Assembly: GCA_015067185.1 (NCBI GenBank)
Contig: SVMZ01000027.1
Coordinates: forward strand, 1 to 41,702
Direction: 5' to 3'
Source: Oscillospiraceae bacterium
GTDB taxonomy: Bacteria > Bacillota > Clostridia > Oscillospirales > Ruminococcaceae
Length of the DNA: 41,702 nucleotides
Part shown: positions 9,408 through 16,447 of the stretch, in pieces
How the letters are laid out: the number at the start of each line of letters is the position of its first letter
Numbering within the stretch: the first letter of the stretch is position 1
Notes under the pieces: generated by a model
The model's input: only the letters and a program-made list of their open reading frames with translations
Told to the model about the DNA's origin: nothing
The model's database searches: none
Position numbers and translations under genes: made by a program

Positions 9408-9447
9408 AAAATAAAACTCCCGCAATACCGTACGGATATCACGGGAG
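9408..9447 (-). terminator. Terminator of the AbrB-like gene
   Basis: Stem CTCCCG / CGGGAG (9442-9447 and 9417-9422) enclosing an internally complementary 19-base segment, followed on the minus strand by TTTTATTTT. It lies 21 bases after the stop codon. Confidence 0.8.
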
Positions 9448-9468
9448 CCTTTCTTTGCTTGGAACAGC

Positions 9469-9717
9469 TTATTCCAATTCTTTTACAATTTCTTTTATAC
9501 ATTCACCGCAGATATTTTTGCCTTTGATGACATGGACATCATCCGCCCTGTTACAGAATATGCAGCAGGGTTGATATTTTTTGAGAATAATCTCATTTCC
9601 GTTCACATAGATTTCAAGAGCATCTCTGTCCTGAATATCCATGGTCTTACGAAGTTCCTTGGGAAGAACAACCCGTCCCAACTCATCCATTCTGCGTACT
9701 ACACCTGTAGATTTCAT
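9469..9717 (-). CDS. abrB: AbrB/SpoVT-family transition-state regulator with C-terminal zinc ribbon
   Basis: DNA-binding global regulator of the AbrB swapped-hairpin family. 82 residues. The N-terminal 50 residues carry the family pattern MKSTGVVRRMDELGRVVLPK and ELRKTMDIQDRDALEIYV. The last 30 residues hold two CxxC pairs (CCIFC and CGEC), a zinc-ribbon-like tail common in clostridial AbrB paralogues. Start ATG is preceded by AAAGGA. It is monocistronic, with its own promoter and terminator. Targets cannot be read from this window. Confidence 0.92.
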   Translation of the reverse strand: MKSTGVVRRMDELGRVVLPKELRKTMDIQDRDALEIYVNGNEIILKKYQPCCIFCNRADDVHVIKGKNICGECIKEIVKELE

Positions 9718-9741
9718 TTCCTTTTTTCCTTTCCTTTTTCA

Positions 9742-9770
9742 ATAATATAACTTCAATAATATAAATCCAA
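9742..9770 (-). promoter_or_regulatory. Probable promoter of the AbrB-like gene
   Basis: Minus strand -35 TTGGAT (9765-9770), 17-bp spacer, -10 TATTAT (9742-9747), giving a leader of about 18 bases. The surroundings are very A/T rich, so chance matches are possible. Confidence 0.45.
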
Positions 9771-10085
9771 TTATAACTCACAAATTCTCTTCGCGGTATA
9801 CCGCATGGAGAAATGATTCTTTTTCCATTCGACAATAATCAACCAAATAAACTATATCATGCAGGTTAATATCTGTCAAATCCTGGCAATGAATAAACAG
9901 TGAACTTTCAATTAACGTCAATAAATAATGATTCATTCACCATTTATTAACATTAGCCTTTTTGCATCAAAAATACATATTTACACTCCAAAACACTTAC
10001 GAACATATGATAAAAACTCTTTTTCTATACGGACATACTTCTGTTAAAAAAGCTTTTTCAAAACAAAAAGTTATCTTCTTCCCTA

Positions 10086-10114
10086 TTGTTTTCCCAAATG
10101 TTTCCACGTATAAT
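10086..10114 (+). promoter_or_regulatory. Promoter of the DUF6514-like gene
   Basis: -35 TTGTTT (10086-10091), 17-bp spacer, -10 TATAAT (10109-10114). Start near 10121, about 65 bases before the TTG start codon. Confidence 0.65.
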
Positions 10115-10185
10115 AATACTGTTTAAACACAGACTCTTTCCTGCATCTGTGCTGCAACATCATAGCATAAAGGAGTGCCTGAATC

Positions 10186-10422
10186 TTGCACTGTAAATAC
10201 ATTCCCATCCGCACCGAATATCTGAACGGTCCTTGCAGCCGCATTACCTACGGTCTCGCCGCCGTAGAAGAACAGGACGGCTATACGGTTTCCCTCGCCT
10301 CCTACTGTGATCTCTCCACAGAACTTACACCGGTAGAGGAACTGGCAAACCTATGCTGTACACTTCAGCCTTCTTTCCAGCATCTTGGGGATCTCATCGA
10401 CGATTTTCTCGCCGCTTTCTGA
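10186..10422 (+). CDS. Small DUF6514-like protein
   Basis: 78 residues with no membrane segment or signal peptide. The sequence resembles the short clostridial DUF6514 family: a YGLAAVEE strand, a central acidic part with VEELANLC, and an end reading HLGDLIDDFL, the most typical feature. Function unknown. Start: a TTG ten bases after AAAGGAG; an in-frame stop codon directly upstream (10180-10182) excludes an earlier start. The stop TGA abuts the stop of the convergent SGNH gene, so no terminator fits between them. The family assignment is from memory and moderate. Confidence 0.7.
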   Translation: MHCKYIPIRTEYLNGPCSRITYGLAAVEEQDGYTVSLASYCDLSTELTPVEELANLCCTLQPSFQHLGDLIDDFLAAF

Positions 10423-11076
10423 TCAGATCTGTTTCAGGAAAGCGGTAATCATCTCTGTCAACAGCACGTGACCTGCATCATTGGGATGAAGGCCGTCCGG
10501 CATATACATTTCTTTCACAATGGGTACCAGCGGCTGCATTCGTCCGCAGCGGTAGAGATCCAGCGTAGGCAGAGAGTAATACTCCAGAAGTTCGCGAAGA
10601 ATTTCTACATATTCCTTCAGGGTAGAATATCTCTCCACACCACCCTTGACAATATAGTTCTGTTCAAACTCTCTGTGGAGCGGTGTCAGAAACACAATCT
10701 GTGCTGTGGGATATTTGGTGATAAGCTTGGTGATAAGAGTATGTACCGCACCATAGAAGGTATAAGGATCCCTGTCCTCAAAATGACCGATAGCGGCATC
10801 ACCGTGACCAAAGTCATTGGTTCCACCGAAAACCACAACAATATCGGCATCCGCATCCATCTCGTCTACCCGATCGATGAAGCAGAGATCAAAACTGGGT
10901 TCATCGGAGGGCTTATGCTGATAAGCCAGACGAGTACCGCTGATTCCATAGTTGACACAGATAGCTCCCTCGTTTTTTTCTATCAAGTTGCTAAAACGGG
11001 CTTCATCACTGCTGGTTCCAACACCCTGTGTAATGCTGTCTCCGAGAAATACAATCTTTTTTCCTTTCAACTCCAT
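10423..11076 (-). CDS. SGNH/GDSL-family esterase
   Basis: 217-residue single-domain SGNH hydrolase, probably a cytoplasmic esterase or carbohydrate deacetylase, since no signal peptide is present. Block I is FLGDSITQG (residues about 10-18, Ser nucleophile), block III is GGTND near residue 85, and block V is DGLHPNDAGH near 195, giving the Ser-Asp-His triad. The ATG at 11076 is eight codons inside the open frame and fits AAAGGA at 11-12 bases. Transcribed alone from a perfect consensus promoter with a palindromic operator, so sugar-responsive control is likely. Substrate unknown. Confidence 0.87.
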   Translation of the reverse strand: MELKGKKIVFLGDSITQGVGTSSDEARFSNLIEKNEGAICVNYGISGTRLAYQHKPSDEPSFDLCFIDRVDEMDADADIVVVFGGTNDFGHGDAAIGHFEDRDPYTFYGAVHTLITKLITKYPTAQIVFLTPLHREFEQNYIVKGGVERYSTLKEYVEILRELLEYYSLPTLDLYRCGRMQPLVPIVKEMYMPDGLHPNDAGHVLLTEMITAFLKQI

Positions 11077-11130
11077 TTTCCCATACATCCTTTCTATCAA
11101 AATTCAAAATCAAGCTTCCCTTTGATATAA

Positions 11131-11147
11131 AATGTAACGGTTACATT
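11131..11147 (-). promoter_or_regulatory. 17-bp palindromic operator of the SGNH esterase gene
   Basis: AATGTAACGGTTACATT is a perfect palindrome around a central G and overlaps the downstream edge of the -10 box. The shape TGTAAC-N-GTTACA is typical of LacI-family or related sugar repressors. No LacI-family gene lies in the window. Confidence 0.75.
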
Positions 11148-11173
11148 ATAATATTTTCACTTTTCCCTGTCAA
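11145..11173 (-). promoter_or_regulatory. Consensus sigma-A promoter of the SGNH esterase gene
   Basis: Minus strand: TTGACA (11168-11173), 17-bp spacer, TATAAT (11145-11150). Both hexamers are perfect, so unrepressed expression should be strong; the operator at 11131-11147 would block it. Confidence 0.85.
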
Positions 11174-11333
11174 CTTCAATTTACAAATTCCTTCAAAAAA
11201 CGCAGTTTTTAAAGACAATTTCAAACAGGGAATCCCTGCTTTCCTCATCTTCACTTTTCTGTATGCGCTGACATTATCTCCAACATTCTGCGCCGCCGGA
11301 AGCTTTTTCTCTTGAAATACAAAAGCAGACCAA

Positions 11334-11364
11334 AAGAACGCCCTTTTCCCAAAAGAGCGTTCTT
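11334..11364 (-). terminator. Terminator of the gpsA-GDPD operon
   Basis: Fourteen-base-pair hairpin with a three-base loop (one G-U pair), AAGAACGCTCTTTT / AAAAGGGCGTTCTT, followed by TTTTGG on the minus strand. Strong intrinsic terminator 21 bases after the GDPD stop. Confidence 0.85.
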
Positions 11365-11385
11365 TCCTTTTTAAAACCGTTACTT

Positions 11386-12189
11386 TTATTTATGCAGACC
11401 TCTTTCACGCAGAAGCTGCAGAATAACATCAGGATTGTTGCAGGTGATGAGCACCGCCCCCTTTTCCACACACTCGTCAATGCCCTCATTGCCGCGTACC
11501 GAAGCACCTGCCCAGGGCTGAACGCCCATACTGACAGCCTTTTCGCACTCTTCGGCAGGAGCCATATACTTGCCCTCTTCGCTCTTGAACATGCAGCAGC
11601 AGTAACCGTAGGAATAGGGTTCAAGGGTATACTCGCCCATGCAGCTATGGGGGAAGTATACGTGCTGGCGATACTTTTTGCCGTACTTTTTGAATATATA
11701 CTCATGCAGCTTGCCGCTGAAAGTATTGATAACCACACGGTCGGTGTAGCCGTATTCATCCACCATCTTCAGCACACGGTCGCATACCGAGTAGGCCAGT
11801 TCTTCTCTGCCCTCTGTCGGATATTCTTTCAGCTCAATATCAATGGTCATGGTGGGGTGATCCTTAAAATGCTCCATAAACTCCACAAAAGTGGGGATAC
11901 GGCAGTTTTTAAACTCTTCACCCTTATAGCTGCCGGCATCCAGCTCTTTCAGCTCTGCCAGTGTCTTCTCGCAGACAAGACCGGTGCCGTTGGTGGTGCG
12001 GTCTACAGCGGCATCGTGAATCAGAACCAGTTCGCCGTCCTTGGTAATGCGGACATCGGTCTCAATCTGGTCAACATCCAGCTTTTCAGCGGCAATAAAT
12101 GCCTCCATGGTGTTCTCAGGATATTTATCACACCAGCCTCTGTGTGCAGCAACATAAATATTTCTAGTGCTCTGTGTCCAGTAGTTCAT
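11386..12189 (-). CDS. Glycerophosphodiester phosphodiesterase (GDPD)
   Basis: Hydrolyses glycerophosphodiesters to sn-glycerol-3-phosphate and an alcohol. 267 residues, the short cytosolic UgpQ-like form without signal peptide. Canonical catalytic set: AAHRGWCDKYPENT near residue 15 (His-Arg), IETDVRITKDG near 42 (metal-binding Glu and Asp), LIHDAAVDRTTNGTG near 57 (second catalytic His) and IDIELKEYP (metal Glu). Start at the ATG eight bases after AAGGAG; three upstream codons (GTG TTG CAA) are leader. Twelve bases behind gpsA, so its product G3P would be the substrate of the neighbouring dehydrogenase. Confidence 0.92.
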   Translation of the reverse strand: MNYWTQSTRNIYVAAHRGWCDKYPENTMEAFIAAEKLDVDQIETDVRITKDGELVLIHDAAVDRTTNGTGLVCEKTLAELKELDAGSYKGEEFKNCRIPTFVEFMEHFKDHPTMTIDIELKEYPTEGREELAYSVCDRVLKMVDEYGYTDRVVINTFSGKLHEYIFKKYGKKYRQHVYFPHSCMGEYTLEPYSYGYCCCMFKSEEGKYMAPAEECEKAVSMGVQPWAGASVRGNEGIDECVEKGAVLITCNNPDVILQLLRERGLHK

Positions 12190-12201
12190 TTGCAACACTC
12201 C

Positions 12202-13251
12202 TTATTGATCGCAATAGGTAAATTTCTCCCATGGAATATTCACGGGCTTCTTTTCAGTAATAATTTCATCCACATGCATCAGCAGCGGGAATTCGGCCAA
12301 ATCCACTTTTCCTGCGGCAGCTGCTGCTCTGATGGCCCGGGCCACTCTTTCTGCTACAACAAGAGATTCCAGGGTAACACCGTTGAGCTCTGCTTTGGCC
12401 TCATCAATGGTGAGACCTCTGCCCAGCAAGATACCCACCAGTCTGGTGCGTCCGCCATAAACGGTAACATAGAGATCGCCGGCACCGACAGTAATGTTAT
12501 CCAGCGTAGCTGCGCCCTGATAGCCCAGCAGCTTGTACATCTCTCTGACTCCCTGACCAAACACAGCAGCCTGCGAGTTGAAATGCAGCTCGCTGTCAAT
12601 ACCGAATGCCTTTTGGTTCAGTCCGATGGTCAGCGCAATACCCAACGCATAGCCGTTCTTAAGTGCAACGGCACTCTCAATACCTACCACATCTTTGGAA
12701 AGGCTGATATGATAATAATCGGTAGCCATGATGCTCTTCAGTTTTTTGAGGATTTCTATATCCTCACCGCAGAAAGCAACTTCTGTCTGGTCGTGTGCAA
12801 CCAACTCATAGCTGGTGCAGGGACCGCCGATGGCATTGAGGGAAAGCTTTTTACCCATCTTCTCCAGCTTTCTTCTCCACACCTCCGGATAGGTGAGCAG
12901 GGTGCCGTCCTCGGTGTCCATCAGACCTTTGGTAACGGTCAGCACCGGAATATTTTCAGGAATCTTCGGCAGCACGTTGTCACCGAACCACTCCACACCG
13001 AAGCTGGATACGCCGCCGATAATCATATCCGCGCCATCAATCGCTTCTTCCATCTGCTCAATCTGATAATAATTGACACCGGCCGGGAAATCCTTGGTAA
13101 ATTTGGGGTGCCTACCTGTTTGGATGCAGGTCTCTATAATTTCTCTGTCAAGATGTGTTCCTACCAGTCTGACTTCATTTCCGTTTTCTCTTGCAGGAAA
13201 AGCCAGGGCAGATCCCATCATTCCCGAGCCGATAATTGTTACAACTGCCAT
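12202..13251 (-). CDS. gpsA: Divergent NAD(P)-dependent glycerol-3-phosphate dehydrogenase, GpsA family
   Basis: Interconverts G3P and dihydroxyacetone phosphate. 349 residues. The Rossmann domain begins TIIGSGMMGSALAFP; KGL near residue 120, the catalytic-Lys helix ALKNGYALGIA near 215, and GAGDLYVTVYGGRTR near 265 match the family. It differs from housekeeping GpsA around residues 45-60 (TGRHPKF instead of the usual LPGI-type segment), so it may be a specialised paralogue working in the catabolic direction on G3P from the linked GDPD. Start ATG seven bases after AAAGGAG. Divergent from the DeoR-type regulator. Confidence 0.85.
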   Translation of the reverse strand: MAVVTIIGSGMMGSALAFPARENGNEVRLVGTHLDREIIETCIQTGRHPKFTKDFPAGVNYYQIEQMEEAIDGADMIIGGVSSFGVEWFGDNVLPKIPENIPVLTVTKGLMDTEDGTLLTYPEVWRRKLEKMGKKLSLNAIGGPCTSYELVAHDQTEVAFCGEDIEILKKLKSIMATDYYHISLSKDVVGIESAVALKNGYALGIALTIGLNQKAFGIDSELHFNSQAAVFGQGVREMYKLLGYQGAATLDNITVGAGDLYVTVYGGRTRLVGILLGRGLTIDEAKAELNGVTLESLVVAERVARAIRAAAAAGKVDLAEFPLLMHVDEIITEKKPVNIPWEKFTYCDQ

Positions 13252-13304
13252 TTGCAAGCTCCTTTTTGAAAAACTTCTTGCAAAACACATTGCTTTGCAT
13301 TATT

Positions 13305-13333
13305 ATGATAATACAGCATTTTCAAACTGTCAA
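13305..13333 (-). promoter_or_regulatory. Promoter of the gpsA-GDPD operon
   Basis: Minus strand: -35 TTGACA (13328-13333), 17-bp spacer, -10 TATCAT (13305-13310). The -35 is one of two direct CTGTCA repeats (13327 and 13337) seen on the plus strand, ten bases apart. Confidence 0.75.
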
Positions 13334-13365
13334 CCTCTGTCAGCAAGATTGCAAACTGAACTTTT

Positions 13366-13385
13366 TTTGAAAGAACTTTTTCAAA
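13366..13385. promoter_or_regulatory. Candidate DeoR operator TTTGAAA-N6-TTTCAAA
   Basis: Inverted repeat of seven-base arms 6 bases apart, overlapping the ribosome binding site of the DeoR-type gene. Two more copies of the half-site lie in the same intergenic region, at 13265-13271 (near the gpsA ribosome binding site) and 13320-13326 (between the gpsA -10 and -35). Confidence 0.5.
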
Positions 13386-13396
13386 GGAGACTCGTT

Positions 13397-14116
13397 ATGG
13401 AATATACCTACCGCCAACAGGAGATTCTGGAATATCTCAAACCGCGCCGCTTTGCCTCTGTGACAGAACTTTCCCATGTTATTTTCATGAGTGAAGCCAC
13501 CGTCCGCCGGGATATTCAAAAATTAGAGGAAAAAGGGATTCTCAAAAGCGTTTACGGCGGCGTGGTCATCTCAGAATACGCCAACGACGTGGTACCGGTC
13601 GCCCTGCGCGACGGCGAAAATGCGGATAAAAAAGAGAAAATTGCTCTGGAAGCCGCTTCTCTCATTCAGGACAACGATACCGTTATCTTTGATTCCTCCT
13701 CTACTGTCCGCAGAATCTGCCGCCACATTAAAAACCGCAAAAATCTGACCATCATCACCAACAATCTGCGGGTCTGTCAGGAATTCAAAGACAGCGATGT
13801 CCATCTCTATTGCACCGGTGGTGCACTGATTCCCCGCCGTGAATGTTTCGTTGGTCCTATGACCGAACGCTTTATCAACGAAATCCGGGCAGACAAGCTT
13901 TTTTTCTCTGCCCAAGGATTATCTGCCGACGGCACCGTTACCGACAGCTCAGAAGAGGAAATTTCTCTCCGCAAAGTAATGTTTACCCGCTCCCGGGAAC
14001 ACTATTTTCTCTGTGACTCCTCTAAATTCAACAGAGAATTTTCCTTTCAACTCTGTACCCTCTCGGATATTACCCGTGTCATCGTCGATATTCCTATGAC
14101 AAAGCCCGAAGGATAA
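13397..14116 (+). CDS. DeoR/GlpR-family transcriptional regulator
   Basis: 239-residue repressor-type regulator, normal family length. The N-terminal winged helix-turn-helix is residues 1-57 (RQQEILEYLKPRRFASVTEL, then SEATVRRDIQKLEEKG, the recognition helix of the DeoR signature). The C-terminal sugar-phosphate sensing domain includes VIFDSSSTV near 97, TNNLRV near 122 and CTGGALIPR near 142. Start ATG six bases after AAAGGAGA; a longer upstream frame antisense to gpsA is ignored. Divergent from gpsA-GDPD, so likely responds to G3P or a related phosphate, by analogy with GlpR. Its stop codon lies in the loop of a terminator. Confidence 0.92.
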   Translation: MEYTYRQQEILEYLKPRRFASVTELSHVIFMSEATVRRDIQKLEEKGILKSVYGGVVISEYANDVVPVALRDGENADKKEKIALEAASLIQDNDTVIFDSSSTVRRICRHIKNRKNLTIITNNLRVCQEFKDSDVHLYCTGGALIPRRECFVGPMTERFINEIRADKLFFSAQGLSADGTVTDSSEEEISLRKVMFTRSREHYFLCDSSKFNREFSFQLCTLSDITRVIVDIPMTKPEG

Positions 14117-14126
14117 CCTTCGGGCT
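14103..14126. terminator. Bidirectional terminator shared by deoR-type gene and MFS gene
   Basis: Ten-base-pair stem AGCCCGAAGG / CCTTCGGGCT with a four-base loop ATAA, followed by TCTCTTT on the plus strand. The left arm encodes the last residues (Pro-Glu-Gly) of the DeoR protein and the loop holds its TAA stop. The convergent MFS stop is at 14134. Confidence 0.88.
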
Positions 14127-14133
14127 CTCTTTA

Positions 14134-15450
14134 TCAGCGGTTCTTTTTTCTTCTCATAATGCCAAAACGCACATACAGGATTGCAACAGTCATAAGCAGC
14201 AGACTCACTACAGCCAGCAGCTGTTGTGCATAGACCGACATGCCCAGCACCCGGTTTCCGTTCTGCTGGATCGCCTCAACCACACGGCTGAACAAAATTG
14301 TGGAGACAAATCCCGTCAAACCGGATACCACCTGGCACACCGCCAGAGAATCTGCCCGTTCCTCCGGTTTTACATAGTCAAAAATCAAATTAGTCAGCGC
14401 ACTGTTGACGCCACCGAATGCAATACCATGAAACACATTGTAAAACGCCATCATAACGATGCCGTTGGAAGGTCCTGCAAAAATAATGCAGAGATAGCTC
14501 ATCCCCAAAAAGACAAAACATTTTTCAATCAGTGCCGTAAAGGAATGTTTATCCGCATACCTGCCCCAAAAACGGGACACTGTAATACGTGCTGCGCTAC
14601 CTACAATCGTCAGCACCGATATCACTTTCAGATTCATCCCCAGTTCGCTGATTGTATACGTTCCCATAAAAGGAGTCAGCGCGTAGCTTGCCATATAATA
14701 AAGCATAAACACAAGTATGACTTTCAGCAGTTCCTTGTTTTTCAAAATTCCGGAAACCGCCTTTTTTAAAGACCTGTTTTCTGCCGCAGGTTGCGGTTTC
14801 TCCACCGTCAGAATCAGTGTCAAAGAACGCGTGACAGCCAATACAAAGATGATGACTGCGGCCACCACAAAGGCACGCCGCATCTCACCGCGTTCCACAA
14901 ATCCATCAATCAGGGCACCCATTCCAAAAGAAAACGCCATACCCGCCAGCAGAGAAACAATCTCTTTATCGGCCGTAAACCTGCCCCTATGGTTATCATC
15001 CACCAGTGACATAAGCCAACTGACCCGCTTGGGTACCGAAATATTGGAGATCAGATAGGCAAAAAAGACTGCTCCTACAAACAACGCTATTTTAGTCTGT
15101 TTTTCTCCACCTGCCAACGGTATTATGTAGAGCAGTATAAACAAAAGCTGCGTGACGGTATTGGTCACCACCACAAAAGACTTTACCTGCTGCTTATGGA
15201 TTACCAGCGAAAACAGCTGAAACAGACACCCCAACGATACAATGGATGACAAAATTCCCGTCAGGCTGTCTGACATTCCCAGCTCGCCGGTCAATGTTGC
15301 CAGAAAGGACCCCGTCACCAGGATCGATACCAGATATTCGATTGTCGATTCTGCAATATATAATCCCCTGCTTCGCTTCAATTGCTTTTCAGTAATCACC
15401 GTATCCATATTTTTTCCCTTTCTCTGTTTCCGCACAACACCATTTTCCAT
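14134..15450 (-). CDS. MFS transporter
   Basis: Major facilitator superfamily membrane protein of about 438 residues with about twelve hydrophobic segments, e.g. LVSILVTGSFLATL near the N-terminus, LLFILLYIIPLAGG, and the final LLAVVSLLLMTVAILYV. Segments such as NISVPKRVSWLMSLVDDNHRGRF (cytoplasmic loop) recall uncharacterised clostridial sugar-type MFS proteins. Substrate unknown. Start uncertain: the ATG at 15450 follows GAGGGAAG, while an ATG at 15408 follows AAAGGG by seven bases and begins closer to the conserved part. Downstream of the HAD phosphatase by 62 bp, probably cotranscribed. Confidence 0.83.
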   Translation of the reverse strand: MENGVVRKQRKGKNMDTVITEKQLKRSRGLYIAESTIEYLVSILVTGSFLATLTGELGMSDSLTGILSSIVSLGCLFQLFSLVIHKQQVKSFVVVTNTVTQLLFILLYIIPLAGGEKQTKIALFVGAVFFAYLISNISVPKRVSWLMSLVDDNHRGRFTADKEIVSLLAGMAFSFGMGALIDGFVERGEMRRAFVVAAVIIFVLAVTRSLTLILTVEKPQPAAENRSLKKAVSGILKNKELLKVILVFMLYYMASYALTPFMGTYTISELGMNLKVISVLTIVGSAARITVSRFWGRYADKHSFTALIEKCFVFLGMSYLCIIFAGPSNGIVMMAFYNVFHGIAFGGVNSALTNLIFDYVKPEERADSLAVCQVVSGLTGFVSTILFSRVVEAIQQNGNRVLGMSVYAQQLLAVVSLLLMTVAILYVRFGIMRRKKNR

Positions 15451-15512
15451 GATGTCTTCCCTCTTGTAAACAAGCACTTTTTTTGAAAAAATACGCCGAT
15501 TTTTTTATTCTC

Positions 15513-16355
15513 TCAGTTTTTTCCCGCCGCAAACTGCTGTTCCAGCCATTTAGCCACACTGTCGTCATTGTTGCTGCCAATTACACCGTCTGCCACCGCC
15601 TTCAGTTCCTCCACGGCGTTGCTGACCGCATAGCAGCTATCTGCCATTTCAAACATATCCATATCATTTTTGCCGTCGCCGAAAGCTACAACCTTTTCGC
15701 AGTTCAGATACCTTTTCAGCTGCATCACTGCGTTGGCTTTGGACGCATTCACCGGCAGAATCTCCAGCCACTGCGCTCCACTGTAGATATCCTTATGGTA
15801 GATACAGTGATGTTTCTCCTGGAAACGCTCATAGAGCGACAGCAATTTTTCCGGCTCATCAATGCAGCTGAAATAAAAGATATCGCCGCCGAACAACTCC
15901 TCCTCACTGCTAACAGGAGTTTCCCGGGGATCGCCTTTCCGGCTTTCCACAAAAAATTTCATTCCTTCGGTTTGCCTGCTCACTACATAGCAAAAGCGTT
16001 CCCTGCCACCATAAAGAGAATACACGATCGGACGGACGTCATGCTCCAACAGTTCCTGCAAAATCATTTCTGCATCGGTGCCAAAATAGTTGGAAAGCAG
16101 CACTTCGCCGCTGACATTGTCAATGACAAAGGCACCGTTATAGACAATAACAGGAATTTTTGCGTTCAACCCTTTTGTCGCTTTCCTCGCCGTAATTACC
16201 GACCGCGCCGTGGCATAAGAAAACAGCACTCCTTCCTCTGTGAGTCTGTTGATTACCTCACAGGTATAGTCCGAGAGGGTCTCATCGCTTCTCAGCAAGG
16301 TACCGTCCAGATCAGACACATACAGCGTTTTCTCCTTTCTATATTCCTTCTGCAC
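15513..16355 (-). CDS. Cof-type HAD-IIB phosphatase
   Basis: Cytoplasmic HAD hydrolase of the Cof/YbjI type that dephosphorylates sugar phosphates or similar. 280 residues. Motif I is VSDLDGTLLRSDE (nucleophile Asp), motif II lies in FSYATARS, the cap (about 85-190) separates it from the catalytic Lys in VNASKANAV near 202, and motif IV is VAFGDGKNDMDMF. Start chosen at a GTG (16355) eight bases after GAGGAG; an upstream ATG in frame lacks a ribosome binding site and would overlap the promoter. Followed by the MFS gene. Confidence 0.88.
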   Translation of the reverse strand: MQKEYRKEKTLYVSDLDGTLLRSDETLSDYTCEVINRLTEEGVLFSYATARSVITARKATKGLNAKIPVIVYNGAFVIDNVSGEVLLSNYFGTDAEMILQELLEHDVRPIVYSLYGGRERFCYVVSRQTEGMKFFVESRKGDPRETPVSSEEELFGGDIFYFSCIDEPEKLLSLYERFQEKHHCIYHKDIYSGAQWLEILPVNASKANAVMQLKRYLNCEKVVAFGDGKNDMDMFEMADSCYAVSNAVEELKAVADGVIGSNNDDSVAKWLEQQFAAGKN

Positions 16356-16383
16356 TTTCTCCACTCCTCTCTTCTTTGCTTTG

Positions 16384-16412
16384 AGTATACACCTTTTTTC
16401 ATACAAATACAA
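16384..16412 (-). promoter_or_regulatory. Promoter of the HAD-MFS unit
   Basis: Minus strand: -35 TTGTAT (16407-16412), 17-bp spacer, -10 TATACT (16384-16389), directly after the AraC gene's terminator. Confidence 0.6.
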
Positions 16413-16414
16413 GC

Positions 16415-16441
16415 GGCGGAAACGTTTTTCCCGTTTCCGCC
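16415..16441 (-). terminator. Terminator of the AraC-type gene
   Basis: Ten-base-pair stem GGCGGAAACG / CGTTTCCGCC with a seven-base loop, six bases after the AraC-type stop. The tail GCTTGTATTTG is only moderately T-rich. Confidence 0.7.
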
Positions 16442-16447
16442 GTCATT

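Larger units (their letters stand above)
9718..10185. other. Intergenic region abrB - DUF6514-like gene
   Basis: 468 A/T-rich bases between two divergent genes. They hold the putative abrB promoter, a perfect 12-bp palindrome GCGGTATACCGC (9793-9804), an imperfect inverted repeat AATAAAT / ATTTATT (9920-9948), and the promoter at 10086-10114. No open frame looks coding. Confidence 0.6.
11077..11385. other. Intergenic region SGNH esterase - GDPD
   Basis: 309 bases holding the esterase promoter/operator, a 13-bp palindrome CAGGGAATCCCTG (11226-11238) of unknown role, and the GDPD terminator at 11334-11364. Nothing coding is seen. Confidence 0.6.

Noticed and set aside
11392-13269. 625-codon plus-strand frame
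   Set aside because: Mirror of the GDPD and gpsA genes on the other strand; no ribosome binding site or motif.
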